Assembly: GCA_905221615.1 (NCBI GenBank)
Contig: CAJNDT010005867.1
Coordinates: 419,924 to 483,923 of the forward strand
DNA length: 64,000 bases
Reading direction: 5' to 3'
Source of the DNA: Symbiodinium sp. CCMP2592
Lineage: Eukaryota; Sar; Dinophyceae; Suessiales; Symbiodiniaceae
The notes beneath the pieces are model-generated. The model saw only the letters and a program-made list of their open reading frames with translations. It made no database searches and was not told the DNA's origin. Of the stretch, positions 32,373 to 42,700 are shown piece by piece. Every line of letters starts with the position of its first letter. The first letter of the stretch is position 1. A program made the position numbers and the translations under genes.

Positions 32373-33828
32373 AGACACAGGGACAAAGAGTGGAGAAGAC
32401 GAGGAAGACTGGTAGCAAGAGAGTTCAAGTGGTTAGGTGATACAGATATTGCAAGTTTGTTTTCGCCAACCGGTGTAGCAAGCACAGTGAAGCTACTATC
32501 AGCCCTATTTGCGTCTTCAGAAGGATATACACTGGGAAGTATCGATGTTGGAGATGCTTACCTAATGGTGGAACAAGAAGAACCAACAGTGGTTGAAGTC
32601 GATGGAGAGTACTACGAACTGGGATACACGTTGCCCGGTCAGCGAATCGGGAGTGCAGCTTGGTTTGGAAAGTTGAAAAGCTACCTGGAAGAGTACGGGT
32701 TAGCAAGCGACAGTGGACTCCCGGCATTATTCTCAAGGATGCCAGATGAAGATGGATTTGGCATTATTGTTTTGAGTCACGTAGATGACATGGAACTTTA
32801 CGCATCAAGAGAAGAGTTCAAGAAGTTGGTTGAATTCTTGAGAAGCAAAGGATTGAAGATCAAAGTGGAAGGACCACTAGATGAGAAAGAAGGATCAATG
32901 AGTTTCCTGAAGAGAAGTGTCAAGTCGATGAACAATGGAAACGTGGAGATCACAATGAATTCAAAGTATGTTGAATCTTGAAGGACTGGTAGAAGTGTTG
33001 AAACTTGAAGGAGCATATCCGAAGAAACTACCGTGTCCAGCAGACACTGGAAGAGCATTTCAAGCGAAGAAAGGTGGAATGGAACCGCTGAGTGCAGAAG
33101 ATCACCACACGTTCAGAAAAGGAGTAGGGATATTACTGTATCTTGCGCCTGAGAGGCCAGATATCATGTATGTCCTGAAGAAGCTGTCGACAAAGCCAGC
33201 ATCACCCGTTGAAGCAGACATGGAACTGCTAAGGCTAAGGTACGTTGGAAAGTATCTCAAAGGAACGCCAGAACTTGCGTTGGTACATCAAAGAAGTTAC
33301 CCTGGAAAGAGTTTCCTGGAAGTGAAGAACAGCAATGAAGGAAACGACGAAAGGGACAACTACAAAGTGCCAGCACTGATAGAGGTGATAAGCGACAGTG
33401 ATTGGGCAGCAGACCGAGAGTCAAGGCAAAGCGTTTCGTGTGGAGTGATAATGGTGAATGGAAACCTGGTTCATTTCCAAAGCAAGAGACAAAAGAGCGT
33501 GGCATTATCATCTTGCGAAGCTGAGACAATCGCAGCGACGTCAATCTTAAGCGAAGGTGTATTCCTGAAAGGATTACTGACAAGAATCCTAGGAGTAGAA
33601 CCAAGACTGATGTTATACAGTGATTCGTCAAGCTCAAGGCAGTTGATTTCAAGAAAAGGTTTAGGAGGAGCACGCCATTTGCAAGTGGACCTTTTATGGA
33701 TCCAAAGAATCCCGAAGCTTGTTATAAAGGCAATAGCAGGCAAGGATAAATCCGTCAGACAAAGGGAACAAATCCCTGACAAGGGAGAAGATGCGCAAAT
33801 ACATGCTAAGTCTCGGATATACAGGTGA
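32373..33828 (+). pseudogene. Reverse transcriptase and RNase H of element B
   Basis: RT: 'FSPTGVASTVKLLSALFA', SIDVGDAYLMV and SHVDDMELYA (about 32775-32805), with His in place of the usual Tyr before VDD, as in the other copia elements here. A frame change near 32980 leads to 'GVGILLYLAPERPDIMYVLK'. RNase H: SDSDWAADRESRQS, SSCEAETIAATS and LYSDSSSSRQL. The GKDNPADLGTKS segment of A is altered here (GKDKSVRQREQ), indicating a frame disturbance near 33750. Confidence 0.8.
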
Positions 33829-34162
33829 ATATTTGACACAAGATTCTCAAGAAGTTCAAGAAGAAGCTGAAGTCCGAAGATCAAGAAGTGTTACAAGATT
33901 TGATGAAAGGATGATCACAAGGATTATTCAAGCGGTCACGACATCAGTGTTGTTATCGTTGACTGAAGCAAGAAGATTTGGTGAAGAAGGTGACCAAGGA
34001 CTGGGAAGAGCGAGAGCAGTGATGTACATGTTGTTGTGCATGTGTACGGCTCTGGTAATGTGCAGAATTGTTCCGCCGCCGTTTTGCTCAAGAGCTTCAA
34101 GCAAGTCCTCGGAAAAGAAGAAAAGGAAGAAAAGGAGGAGGAAGCTTCAAGAAGACAGCTGA
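33791..34162 (+). pseudogene. Pol C-terminal membrane segment of element B
   Basis: About 123 codons: 'RKYMLSLGYTGEYLTQDSQE', then 'TRIIQAVTTSVLLSL', a hydrophobic Cys-rich helix (AVMYMLLCMCTALVMC), and a Lys/Arg-rich tail. Element A has the same arrangement, and Copia-1 has a membrane helix at the end of pol too. Its role is unknown. Confidence 0.6.
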
Positions 34163-36011
34163 GGAGTTGGAAAAGGAGCACGAAGAGCTCAAGAATGCAA
34201 AGAAAGAGAAGTTGGAAGCCTTGGAAAGTGAGAAGATAGTCCTGTCAGAGGAAGTCAAGGCTGGAGTAAAGGAGCAAGGAAGGCTCATGGATGTAAGACT
34301 ACAGCAGCTCGAAGAGTTGAAGGCAGCAGCCAAAGAAAGAAGACAGCAAGTTGTATCAGCGGCAAATGAAGTTGCAGATGAAGCAGAAGAGAAGAAAGCA
34401 GAAGAAAAGAAGGAAGAGAAAGAAGAGGAAGAAAATCTTGAAGAAGAAAAGATTGAAGAGGAGAAAAAGGAAGAGCAAGAGGTCAAGGAGGATAAACCAG
34501 ACCCAGAGCGAGAGATGGTCGAATCCTCAGGCGAAGAGGACAGACAAGCAAGAAAAGCGCTCAAAGAACAGTTTGATGTGGAGAAGATGTCGATCTTTTA
34601 TACGGTAATGGAGGACACTAACGTGCAGAGTGTTCAGAAGAGCTTACCGACCCAAAGCTTGGAGAAAGAGTTTACCGCATGGCAGGAAGCCATTCGGAGA
34701 CCGGTAGCTCGGTTACCGACAGGATTCGGTCTGAGAACAAATGACCTACTCTCAAGAATTGATGGTGAAATTGGAGAATATGTTGAGAGTATATCAATCA
34801 TGGCAGAAGATGAGAAGAATGCTGAACAAGAGTATAAGCAAGCCAAGAAGGACCTTGAAAGGTTCGAGAAAGAGCTTAAGAAAGAGATGGAGCAACGAAT
34901 GGAGGAAAAGGTGAAGATTTTCAGAGAAAAAGAAGAAGCAGTCGTGAGTGCGCGTGCAGATGTTCAAAAGACAGTGCATGCACGAGAAGCATTGGAGAAG
35001 TTCGGAAAGATTGTCCAAACTGCGGACAGACTGCTAAAGACGATGAACGAAGAGTTTCCAGAAGTGCGAGATCTTTATACAAGACCGGAGGAAGATCAAG
35101 AAAAGGAGCGAAAAGCTCTAGCTCAGTTGATGGCAAGCATCAAAAGAAAGCGGGACACGAGCAGCCCAGCAACGCCATCTACCAAGGCAAAGCCAATGCC
35201 AAAGAAGTTGCCAGATAAGTTCAAGCACCTCAAGGAAGGAATTTCTGAAGAAGAAAGAAAGGCAGCTAATACAAAAGAGAAGCAGTTAGCTTTGAAAGAA
35301 AAGCTGAAGCAGACGTTCAAAGAAGCTTCTGATGAAGTGATTGATAAGGCAGCGCAAGCAAAGTTGGATCACAGCAAGGCGAAGCCAAGCGAACCCGAAG
35401 GAGAACCGTCAAGCAAGATCAATTCGCAATGGCTCAAGAAGGAAGCATATCAAGGTACAAAGTATCTACATTGCTTCTATTGCAAAGGCACGGACGGGCA
35501 TAAGGCTACGGAATGCCCAGAAATGGAGAGGGTAGTCAAGAAGTACTGTGAAGGCTTACCAAGACCTGCCGAGGACAATGACTCGCGGAGAATATTTTGT
35601 AAACTCTGCTGGTTGAAATTCACGCACATCAACTTTCGGAATTACCAGTACAAGGGATGGGGTACTCACACCCCGGATATTTGCCACTACAAGGCAAACG
35701 TCCAAGAGTACTTGAAGAGCAACGAGTACAAATTCCCCGACGAGATCAAGGAGATGAAAGAAGAAGAGAAGTACACCAAAGGTTATGCACCAAAGAGCAG
35801 TTGGGGCAAAGAAGAAGTGAAACCAAAGAGGACGAGTGATGAAAAGAAGAAGGACGATACAGAGGAAAAGAAGAAAAAGAAGACCGACAAGCCCAAGGAG
35901 AACAAGGACAAGGAAAAGAAAAGTGACAACAAGAAAAAGAGAAAGAGCGACTCAAGCTTTGATCAAGAGAAAGCCGAGAAAAGGCAACGAGGAGAAGAAG
36001 AACTGACCTAG
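34146..36011 (+). CDS. Element B 3' ORF: coiled-coil and zinc-knuckle protein
   Basis: Open for about 620 codons to the TAG at 36009-36011. The start is uncertain: an upstream extension overlaps the pol tail, and the first ATG in frame is near 34287. Residues are mainly Lys/Glu coiled coil, including a conserved-looking central part ('EFTAWQEAIRRPVARLPTGF'). A CCHC-like knuckle follows (HCFYCKGTDGHKATEC, near 35470-35515), then a second Cys/His segment (CKLCWLKFTHINFRNYQYKG...CHYKANVQEYL) and a Lys/Asp-rich tail. It is intact, unlike the pol genes. A similar coiled-coil plus knuckle protein sits in front of gag in Copia-1. Nucleic-acid binding or assembly role inferred. Confidence 0.75.
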   Translation, partial: FKKTAEELEKEHEELKNAKKEKLEALESEKIVLSEEVKAGVKEQGRLMDVRLQQLEELKAAAKERRQQVVSAANEVADEAEEKKAEEKKEEKEEEENLEEEKIEEEKKEEQEVKEDKPDPEREMVESSGEEDRQARKALKEQFDVEKMSIFYTVMEDTNVQSVQKSLPTQSLEKEFTAWQEAIRRPVARLPTGFGLRTNDLLSRIDGEIGEYVESISIMAEDEKNAEQEYKQAKKDLERFEKELKKEMEQRMEEKVKIFREKEEAVVSARADVQKTVHAREALEKFGKIVQTADRLLKTMNEEFPEVRDLYTRPEEDQEKERKALAQLMASIKRKRDTSSPATPSTKAKPMPKKLPDKFKHLKEGISEEERKAANTKEKQLALKEKLKQTFKEASDEVIDKAAQAKLDHSKAKPSEPEGEPSSKINSQWLKKEAYQGTKYLHCFYCKGTDGHKATECPEMERVVKKYCEGLPRPAEDNDSRRIFCKLCWLKFTHINFRNYQYKGWGTHTPDICHYKANVQEYLKSNEYKFPDEIKEMKEEEKYTKGYAPKSSWGKEEVKPKRTSDEKKKDDTEEKKKKKTDKPKENKDKEKKSDNKKKRKSDSSFDQEKAEKRQRGEEELT

Positions 36012-36596
36012 AACAAGGTTGCGGTTTAAAGACCAAAAGAAAGTGAGGGCGGAAAGCAGCCCAAGACAGCGTGAGGGCGGAAATACGCCCAGGCAAAATG
36101 TTTCGAAGTGCGAGAAGAGTGAGGACAAAAGTCCAAAGCAAAGTGGCAAATGCCACAGACAATGCTAAAAGGACGCCGCGTAAAAGGCTCCTAAGCACAC
36201 GACAAAAGGCACTACGAGCACTACGAAAGAAGCCAAGGCTTAAAAGGCCAAAAGTTTCTCAAAAGCCAAAAGTGGCGAGACCAAAAGGAGTTGCGGACTA
36301 CAGCAACGGCCGCGACGTGGAGAAAAAGTGAGTGCGCCCGAGTTTTCAATAGGAGAGTGGAAGCCATGCCAGCAGAGTGTGGATTTCACGCATTTGATTT
36401 CTAGGACACCTACAAAGCCAAAGAAGAAGGAAGGAAGAAGACAAAGGCCATCTTTGGCACACGCGGTTAAAAGTGCTGAAAAGCTTGCGAGAAGTGAAGA
36501 TTAAGGCTCATAGGAGCATGCGAGAACTGTGGTGGATGTAGGAAAAGTTTCACAAGGATCGCATTACACGACAAAGCTGTGTATGCGATGAGGGCG
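36012..36596 (+). other. Element B 3' untranslated region with a short basic ORF
   Basis: GTGAGGGCGGAAA-type tandem words (36040-36090) and AAAAGGCC/CCAAAAGT words. A short frame (36071-36331) would encode 86 residues that are about one third Lys/Arg, protamine-like. It could be chance in A-rich sequence and is not conserved in element A. The stretch before the LTR ends GATGAGGGCG, the candidate polypurine tract. Confidence 0.4.
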
Positions 36597-36770
36597 TAAC
36601 AGATAGTTCAATTTTCCCTCATGTACAGTTACATACAGGAATCCAGTGTTTCACCGAAGGTCAAACCTAGGCTCAAGCACAACCCAACAGCGGAGCTCAG
36701 AGTGAGAAAAGAATCCAGAGCTCGCGCCGTGATTACAAGAAGTATACTGGTATAAGGGTTTAAACTTTCA
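36597..36770 (+). repeat. 3' LTR of element B
   Basis: 174 bp, TAACAGATAG...GTTTAAACTTTCA, followed by GAATC. Confidence 0.9.
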
Positions 36771-36775
36771 GAATC

Positions 36776-37218
36776 GCACCATCAATCGCGAGCTCATGCA
36801 CTTCTTGAACGGCAGGAACATCACACATTTCATTAGCCGTGACCTGCACCAACCACGTCCTAATCAATTACTACAAGGAGAACCCTGCCCTCGCATGCGT
36901 GGTCCTTTTCTACCTCCTCGTTCACTTCCTCTTGGATCCGCCTTCGTGGACGTGGTGAGATTCTCGGACGCTATCCTCGCTTTGATGGTGCCACATGAAC
37001 TTCGGACTTGGGAGGCTATAGGGAACTCCTCCAGACACAGATTCGTTGTTTGCGTATCAGCTCCTACTTGGAACTGGGTCACCGATATACCCACGGCTTC
37101 TACCCGCTCACAACTCTATCGCGAACGGGGCTTCTCAGAACGTTCGTTGGAAGATGCTGCACGTGCGGTTCTTCGCCGCTTTGGACTGCGATGGCGACAA
37201 GTGAACCCCGCCCCCTGA
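36776..37218 (+). pseudogene. Unknown ORF b, right half
   Basis: Continues in frame after one GAATC copy: 'RTINRELMHFLNGRNITHFI', then 'LPLGSAFVDVVRFSDAILAL', 'LRTWEAIGNSSRHRFVVCV' and 'DAARAVLRRFGLRWRQVNPAP', ending with TGA at about 37216. The rejoined ORF would be about 280 residues. It is open apart from the transposon, so element B interrupted an otherwise intact frame. No domain recognised. Confidence 0.55.
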
Positions 37219-37303
37219 AGTAAAAGTTGTGCTTTCATGGGTATAGGGTACGTTGGAGTCTTTTTCGCCGCAGGTTTTAGGTCAAGCAGAATCAAGCAAG
37301 ATC

Positions 37304-38290
37304 ATGACTGGAGCCTCTTCAGATTCTTTCCTTCTTGATGACACAACATGGCGCTCCTGTTCCTGTTCCAGTTCAGAACACGCTGCGTTGAACGATGAGA
37401 AGGTGAACCAGTCTGATGATTCCGACCTCGATCAACTGGCTATGCCCTTCACACCACCTCATTCTCTATCGCTTCCACATACACCTTCTCCAAGCCGGGC
37501 TACTACTTCCCTTTCCCCCAGGAGCCACCGGTCTCGGGGCCGAACACAGCACAGTGCGCTCAAACGTCGCCGCCACCGTCACCGGTCCTCTTCTTCGTCA
37601 TCCTCACGCTCCACTGCCAATTCCTCTACGACATCGTCCTCGTCGTCGACTTCGACATCATCTTCATCGTCGACTACACCACCAACTGTCACGCCTGCCA
37701 CCGCTGACCGTTCGGCCAAACCTACTGCGCCACCCCGGAAGAAGAACCGAGTGCAGACGTTACAAACTCCTTCACGTCCAACACCGACAAGTTCCTCTTC
37801 CTCTACCTCTTCTACTTCTTCTACCTCTTTGAATCCCTCGTCCTCTCGCCGGGCGTCTGCACCTTCCAAAGGCGCCACGACTCAACCACGCCCGGGGAAC
37901 CGCAATGATACCCGACCCTCCGCGCCTCGTGTTCGGGTACCTCCACGGGGACAAGGATTCACGTTACATCAAGTTAGCAGGACGAAGTCACGATGCCTAC
38001 ATACTCGGGTATCATTTCATGGGGACTCAGCTGAATGTCGACGACAAGCATGGCTTCGGGAATGGCGTCGTTGCTTGCCAGCATCTCCTTACTACCAAGG
38101 ATGTTCAGAACTGCATTCGTCATCGAGCCCGCATCATGCTGGACATCATTGCGCATCAGAGGGGCGGCCCCACTGCCATTGCACAAAATTCTCGCATCCG
38201 GCGCCGACATCACCTGCCCGAAGACCAACAATCTTCCGGGAGACCGCACATCGTCGACGACAAAGCATTCGAGAACGTCTCCCTCTGTGA
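37304..38290 (+). CDS. Ser-rich unknown ORF c
   Basis: ATG near 37304 ('MTGASSDSFLLDDTTWRSCS'). Long Ser/Thr runs (37590-37690 and 37790-37860) alternate with Arg/His and Pro patches, like a disordered SR-type linker. To about 37940 the frame is convincing by composition. Beyond that, the +1 frame (37905 onward, 'LVFGYLHGDKDSRYIKLAG') looks more protein-like, so a frameshift or splice near 37930 is likely. It follows ORF b by 90 bases on the same strand and may belong to the same gene or element. Confidence 0.4.
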   Translation: MTGASSDSFLLDDTTWRSCSCSSSEHAALNDEKVNQSDDSDLDQLAMPFTPPHSLSLPHTPSPSRATTSLSPRSHRSRGRTQHSALKRRRHRHRSSSSSSSRSTANSSTTSSSSSTSTSSSSSTTPPTVTPATADRSAKPTAPPRKKNRVQTLQTPSRPTPTSSSSSTSSTSSTSLNPSSSRRASAPSKGATTQPRPGNRNDTRPSAPRVRVPPRGQGFTLHQVSRTKSRCLHTRVSFHGDSAECRRQAWLREWRRCLPASPYYQGCSELHSSSSPHHAGHHCASEGRPHCHCTKFSHPAPTSPARRPTIFRETAHRRRQSIRERLPL

Positions 38291-39561
38291 CGACACGATT
38301 CTTGATCCTGCCGAGACCAGAAAACATGTCCGTGCCTCACCGCTCCGGGTTGCTGGCTTCTTTTGTCCTCGCCGCAGCCATTTCTTTGCTCACTTCACCT
38401 CAGCAACCATGGCCACGTTCGTCGACGTCCTCCCCACGATCCTCTCCTGCTTTGAGATGCACACCATCATACAACTCGATCCTCGCCAGTGTCAACGTCC
38501 TCAATCAGATGATCATCAGACTACGCGCTCGGCTTTTGATCTTCTTGCACTCCATCGACGGGACTGCGCATGGCATCAATATGGAGTCTGGCAACAGTTC
38601 CTTGCAGCATTACAGGACTGCAAGATGAGCGCGCACAACTTCTTTGGCTTCCATCACGACGACACCGTGTTCACCATCTTCCACTACCAGCCCTCTGTCA
38701 TCGTCAATTGTAGTCAGCTTTGTTGGCGCGCACAGATACAATTACGTCCTGCCGCACGACTATCCCTGCGGGTTCGCATCAGCAACGCACGACTTGCACA
38801 ATGGCGACCCACACCATCGGGACCATGGATCACTACGTGCTGGTGCTCGGCACACTGCTTGACCTTTTCCAAATGGACACCGACCCTTTCCCCGATCTTA
38901 CATCGCCCTCCCTCCCTCGACAACAACCCGTACTGGCTTCACAATCCAGCTCTCGCATCGTGACTGACGCCACTGTGACGCAAACAACCTTGCTGCTTTA
39001 ACCGTTTCGTACGTTCCTTGGCCTTCCGCAGCCGTTTCCGAGTTTTCACATTCCTCATCCTCCGAACACCTCCGTATCACTCCCTATCTCTCCGCGCCAC
39101 ATGCCGCCGCACCTACTCGACGTGGAGCTTGATTGGTGGCTGTGCTACTTCGTGGAGATCCGTTTTTGGCAAGTGGTTCAGATGACAACGCTTCCAGCCC
39201 TGAGAATGCCGAGCATCCTCATCAATAACCAATTTGTGGCATCACAACAGCGCTTCACCACGTCGCAGAACCGGTTCTACCTGGACGCTCTTCATGGACT
39301 TCGTCAGCCTTTTCATGACGACACCACCACCCTACGTTCTCCAGCAACTTCTGCTTACGAGCCGACGACTACATCACGCACTACGTCAGCTGATCCTTTA
39401 CTCGCGATGGCAACCATGCCTCAGCCTCTTGTCACCATCCACATACGCTCAACATGTGGCTCGACGACACTATCAACGGGAAGAGCTCCCACCACGTCTA
39501 CTTCTTCCCACGCGGCCTGGTAATCCCAAGTCCAGCGAAGCGCCTACATTACATCGTTTGA
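37905..39561 (+). pseudogene. Continuation of ORF c, decayed, ending in an SHHVY...LHY motif
   Basis: Protein-like pieces include 'GYLHGDKDSRYIKLAGRSHD' (frame at 37905-38330) and, after several stops and frame changes, 'HTLNMWLDDTINGKSSHHVY' and 'FFPRGLVIPSPAKRLHYIV' with TGA at 39559-39561. A related C-terminus ('GRGASHHVYSRYYVITPYIA...YLHYMHSDFT') ends at 47058, on the other side of the LINE. The two look like paralogous gene ends. No known domain. Confidence 0.35.
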
Positions 39562-39701
39562 TGCAACGGCCGTTGTGTCACGGCGTGGCACGTATGCCCT
39601 AGCAAAAGAGAGCCATTGAGCGCCGTGTAAGTGGGCGCGACCCGTCTGTACAGAGTCATGGCATGTATAAAAAGTTGCTGTGCTACTACCTCCTGTTGGA
39701 T

Positions 39702-42700
39702 TCAAGCGTCCTTACGGGCTCCACCTCGAAAGAAGGCAGCGATACTCGGCTGCTGTTGTGTGGGCAGCTTGACCATCCGAGTCGATGGCTTTGGTAGCGG
39801 AGCATTCAATCGTCCAGAGAATGTAAGTCGATCTGTTGACGACGTTCTCGAAACTTGTTGTGAAATCCTTTCGGCGCTCGATCCCGTGACAGCTGATTGC
39901 AGAATCTCATCAGGAGGGACATCTCGTCCTGCAACTTGTTGTGTCTCTGTTGCAGGATATTCATGTCCTGGCACAATTTGTGCAGGTGGATCTCCTGAAG
40001 ATACAGTTGGCTGGCTATCCACTCCTCCCCGTGAAGATCCATGTATCGGAGCCATAGCGATGCCATGAGAATCGGTGGGGACTACGTCGGGTTGGGACCT
40101 ATTATCAGGGGAGGATCGGGAGGCAGTAGGCTTCAATGTTGCTGTGTCGAGCGTGAGGACCACGACATACATGTCACGCTGAGCTTTCTGCATGGCACTC
40201 GAAGTTAGGTCTAATGCACGCGGACTTTTGTCATCGTCCAAGATGAGAAATCCCCCGGCAGTCGGCGCCAGCACCGTGTAGTGTCCTGCGCTGGGGCTTG
40301 CACCGTGGTGCTGAATGACAGCTGCAAGGCGGTACGGTATCCACTGAATCGACGTGCTGTCGAGATCGTGGAAAACAGGCAGTCTGACTGTTGTGGGGAT
40401 TTCGTATGCTTGTCGAGTTTTAGTGACTCGACCATCGCTGTATGTAAATCTCGGCAGTTGCACGAACAGCCAATCGTTGGTACTGACCAAGGCTTGTCGA
40501 TATTCTTGCGCGGACCAGTTGTTAATCAAGTGTTGCAGGCAGGGTTTATGCTTAGGGGGAGTAGGGAGACTAAGACATTTCGCAAGCGATGTGGACGGGG
40601 TCCTCCGGAGAGGCTCGCTGAGAAGCTTGCGCCGTCCTTGCCACACACCCCTGAAGGACCTGGGTAAGAGGCGAGGATGGAGAAAGTCGATGAGCTCAGG
40701 AATATCGTGTTGTCGCTGAGGTTCAGACCACCCCAAGAAGAGAAACCCCAGAATGTCAAAAGGGCCGGCATTGAGCTGACCTTTGAGCTGCTGCAGCACT
40801 TGAGGCAATGCATGCTCGAGGTGAGCTTGTCGCGCTGCAATAGTGAGCGAGTACAAGAACGCTATTGCATAACACTGGTTACCACGATTCCGGAAACGGT
40901 ATAAATCATGGGCGGGTGAGGTTGATGATGACATGGCTGGTGTGGGGTCATATGTGCCGGGGCTCAGACAGTCGTTGCTGGCAGTCATTGCCGAGCTCAT
41001 TGTCCGTAGGCCAGTTTGGCCAACTGCTGTGCAATCGGCGACCTCTGAAGAGTTTCCTGACGCATGTTGATACCCACCAATTGCCATGCGGAGGAGCCCA
41101 CCAGGCTCGTGAGAGCTTCGTGAACTTCGTGTGCTCGTTCGCCTCTTAAAGAAATGTCCAATTTGAACCTGGCCATGGGGATGGTGCGTGGTGCTGCTTC
41201 CAGTTTGTCCAGCTTCACCGTGCTGTGGAAAGCATGCACGATCTCTCCCTTGGTGTGCTCGAGAAGAAACGTCAAGATTCGAATGAGCTCCGTGTGGGTC
41301 ATGCTGGCCTTGTTTTGGTTGAGTATCATCTTCTTGTCCTTGTGACAATAGCGAAGGAAGGTCCAGGCATTCTCCGAGTCCATCCAATTTGCTACTTTCA
41401 ACTTCTCCTTGGGAGGGTCTGTAGCCGTCATCCGCTGTATGCGGGCCATCATTTCCTTGAGGAGGCAAGCAAATAGCACGGTGCGTAGTGGAGATTGCAG
41501 TGCAGGCTCCCCACTCTCTCGTTTGGTGTTCCAGTCTTTGGAGATCTGATGAAGTTGCGGGATCACGCTCCACTGGTCCTGGCGTACGAAGAGAATGAAG
41601 GATTTGTCCATGCGCTGCGCCGCCAACTGATCTTCGTGTTGAAGGAGGGCCTTTGCTATCAGTCGTACCGACTCCGGCTGTGGAGCTGGGGTGGAGGGCT
41701 TGGGTCCCCGGTGGAAAGGACGCTGATCCCGGCGACGAGCGCCGTGGGGAGTTGTTGTCGTCGCAGGCTCCGGCTCCGGTCGGGGTCGTTTCGTGGGATT
41801 GGCGTCCTCCTTTGGGGTCTCGGAGTCCTCTGGCTCCGTTTTGGGCTCCGACTTGCTGTGTTGTCCTAGCAGGTTGGGACAACAGAAGGCGAAGATGTCG
41901 GCCTCCGGATTGAGTCCCTCGAGCTGCGTGCTCATCGTGCCTCCAGAAGTGGCGAGTATACGCGATGCTAAGCTGATAAAGGACAGTGCATTGTTGCGAG
42001 TGTCGGCCTGGGGCCCACACCTTTCTTTTGCACCAGGGGCAGCTATGATCACGAACCAGTTGGCTTTTGAAGCTATAGCAGAGGTCCAGGGCTTTCTTGT
42101 TAAGGCCGGGGTATTCAGGCTCATGGGTGCGTAAAATATGCTGCTTAACATGTTTGTGATCGGCACACCACATGTGACACAGCACACAATGAGCCTGCAG
42201 ATCCGAGTGAAGGCGGGAATCTCGCAGCAGGCTTTCCCAGCGGCACAAGTTGGCAACAAAGCTGGGTCGCTCAATCAGTGGTGCATTTTGGGCTATACCA
42301 GTAGCTTCGTCCGTGGTCTGCCGGGCAGAGGGCGACGAGGCCTGCACCTGATCGACAACATGGTCATCGATGTGGGCATCAGCTTGGCGGACAGGGTGTT
42401 TGGTCAAGCTTTCGCCACCTAGCTTGTCACAGGCACCGGACTCGATATGCTGCTTAAGGTTTTGCCACTTATGGAACGTGCGCAGGCATAATCGGCACTG
42501 CGGTAAACCCCCTTTCGCGTGTTGACTAGGGACGAAGGTGGTTGGGGTAGAGGTGCTGTGTGTGGGTAGGATAGAGTGTGCAAGTTTGCAGTGAATACGC
42601 ATGGCATTTTCGGTGGGGAAAAGTCGATCACACTGTGGACAGGCAATTTGCGGCTCCACGGCTGAGGCAAGCACTGTCGCCTCATCCTGCTGACGGAGCA

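Larger units (their letters stand above)
27283..36770 (+). mobile_element. Element B: complete-length copia-like retrotransposon (9.49 kb) with broken ORFs
   Basis: Two 174-bp LTRs, a primer-binding site, a GAATC duplication, Gag, protease, integrase, RT, RNase H, a membrane segment and a coiled-coil 3' ORF. The LTRs differ at about three positions, implying a recent insertion, yet coding has at least two frameshifts and three premature stops. It may have been mobilised in trans by a functional relative. It interrupts unknown ORF b. It is the same family as the pol part of element A. Confidence 0.9.

Noticed and set aside
37974-38327. Minus-strand ORF with plausible composition (AMLVVDIQLSPHEMIPEYVG)
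   Set aside because: The plus-strand frame in the same place continues the neighbouring ORFs; without homology the minus frame cannot be preferred.
41130-41200. A second perfect PIP-like motif (QVQIGHFF-KRR) in the long LINE frame
   Set aside because: It lies where the long frame is only the shadow of ORF3, whose own frame is far more protein-like, so it is probably coincidental.
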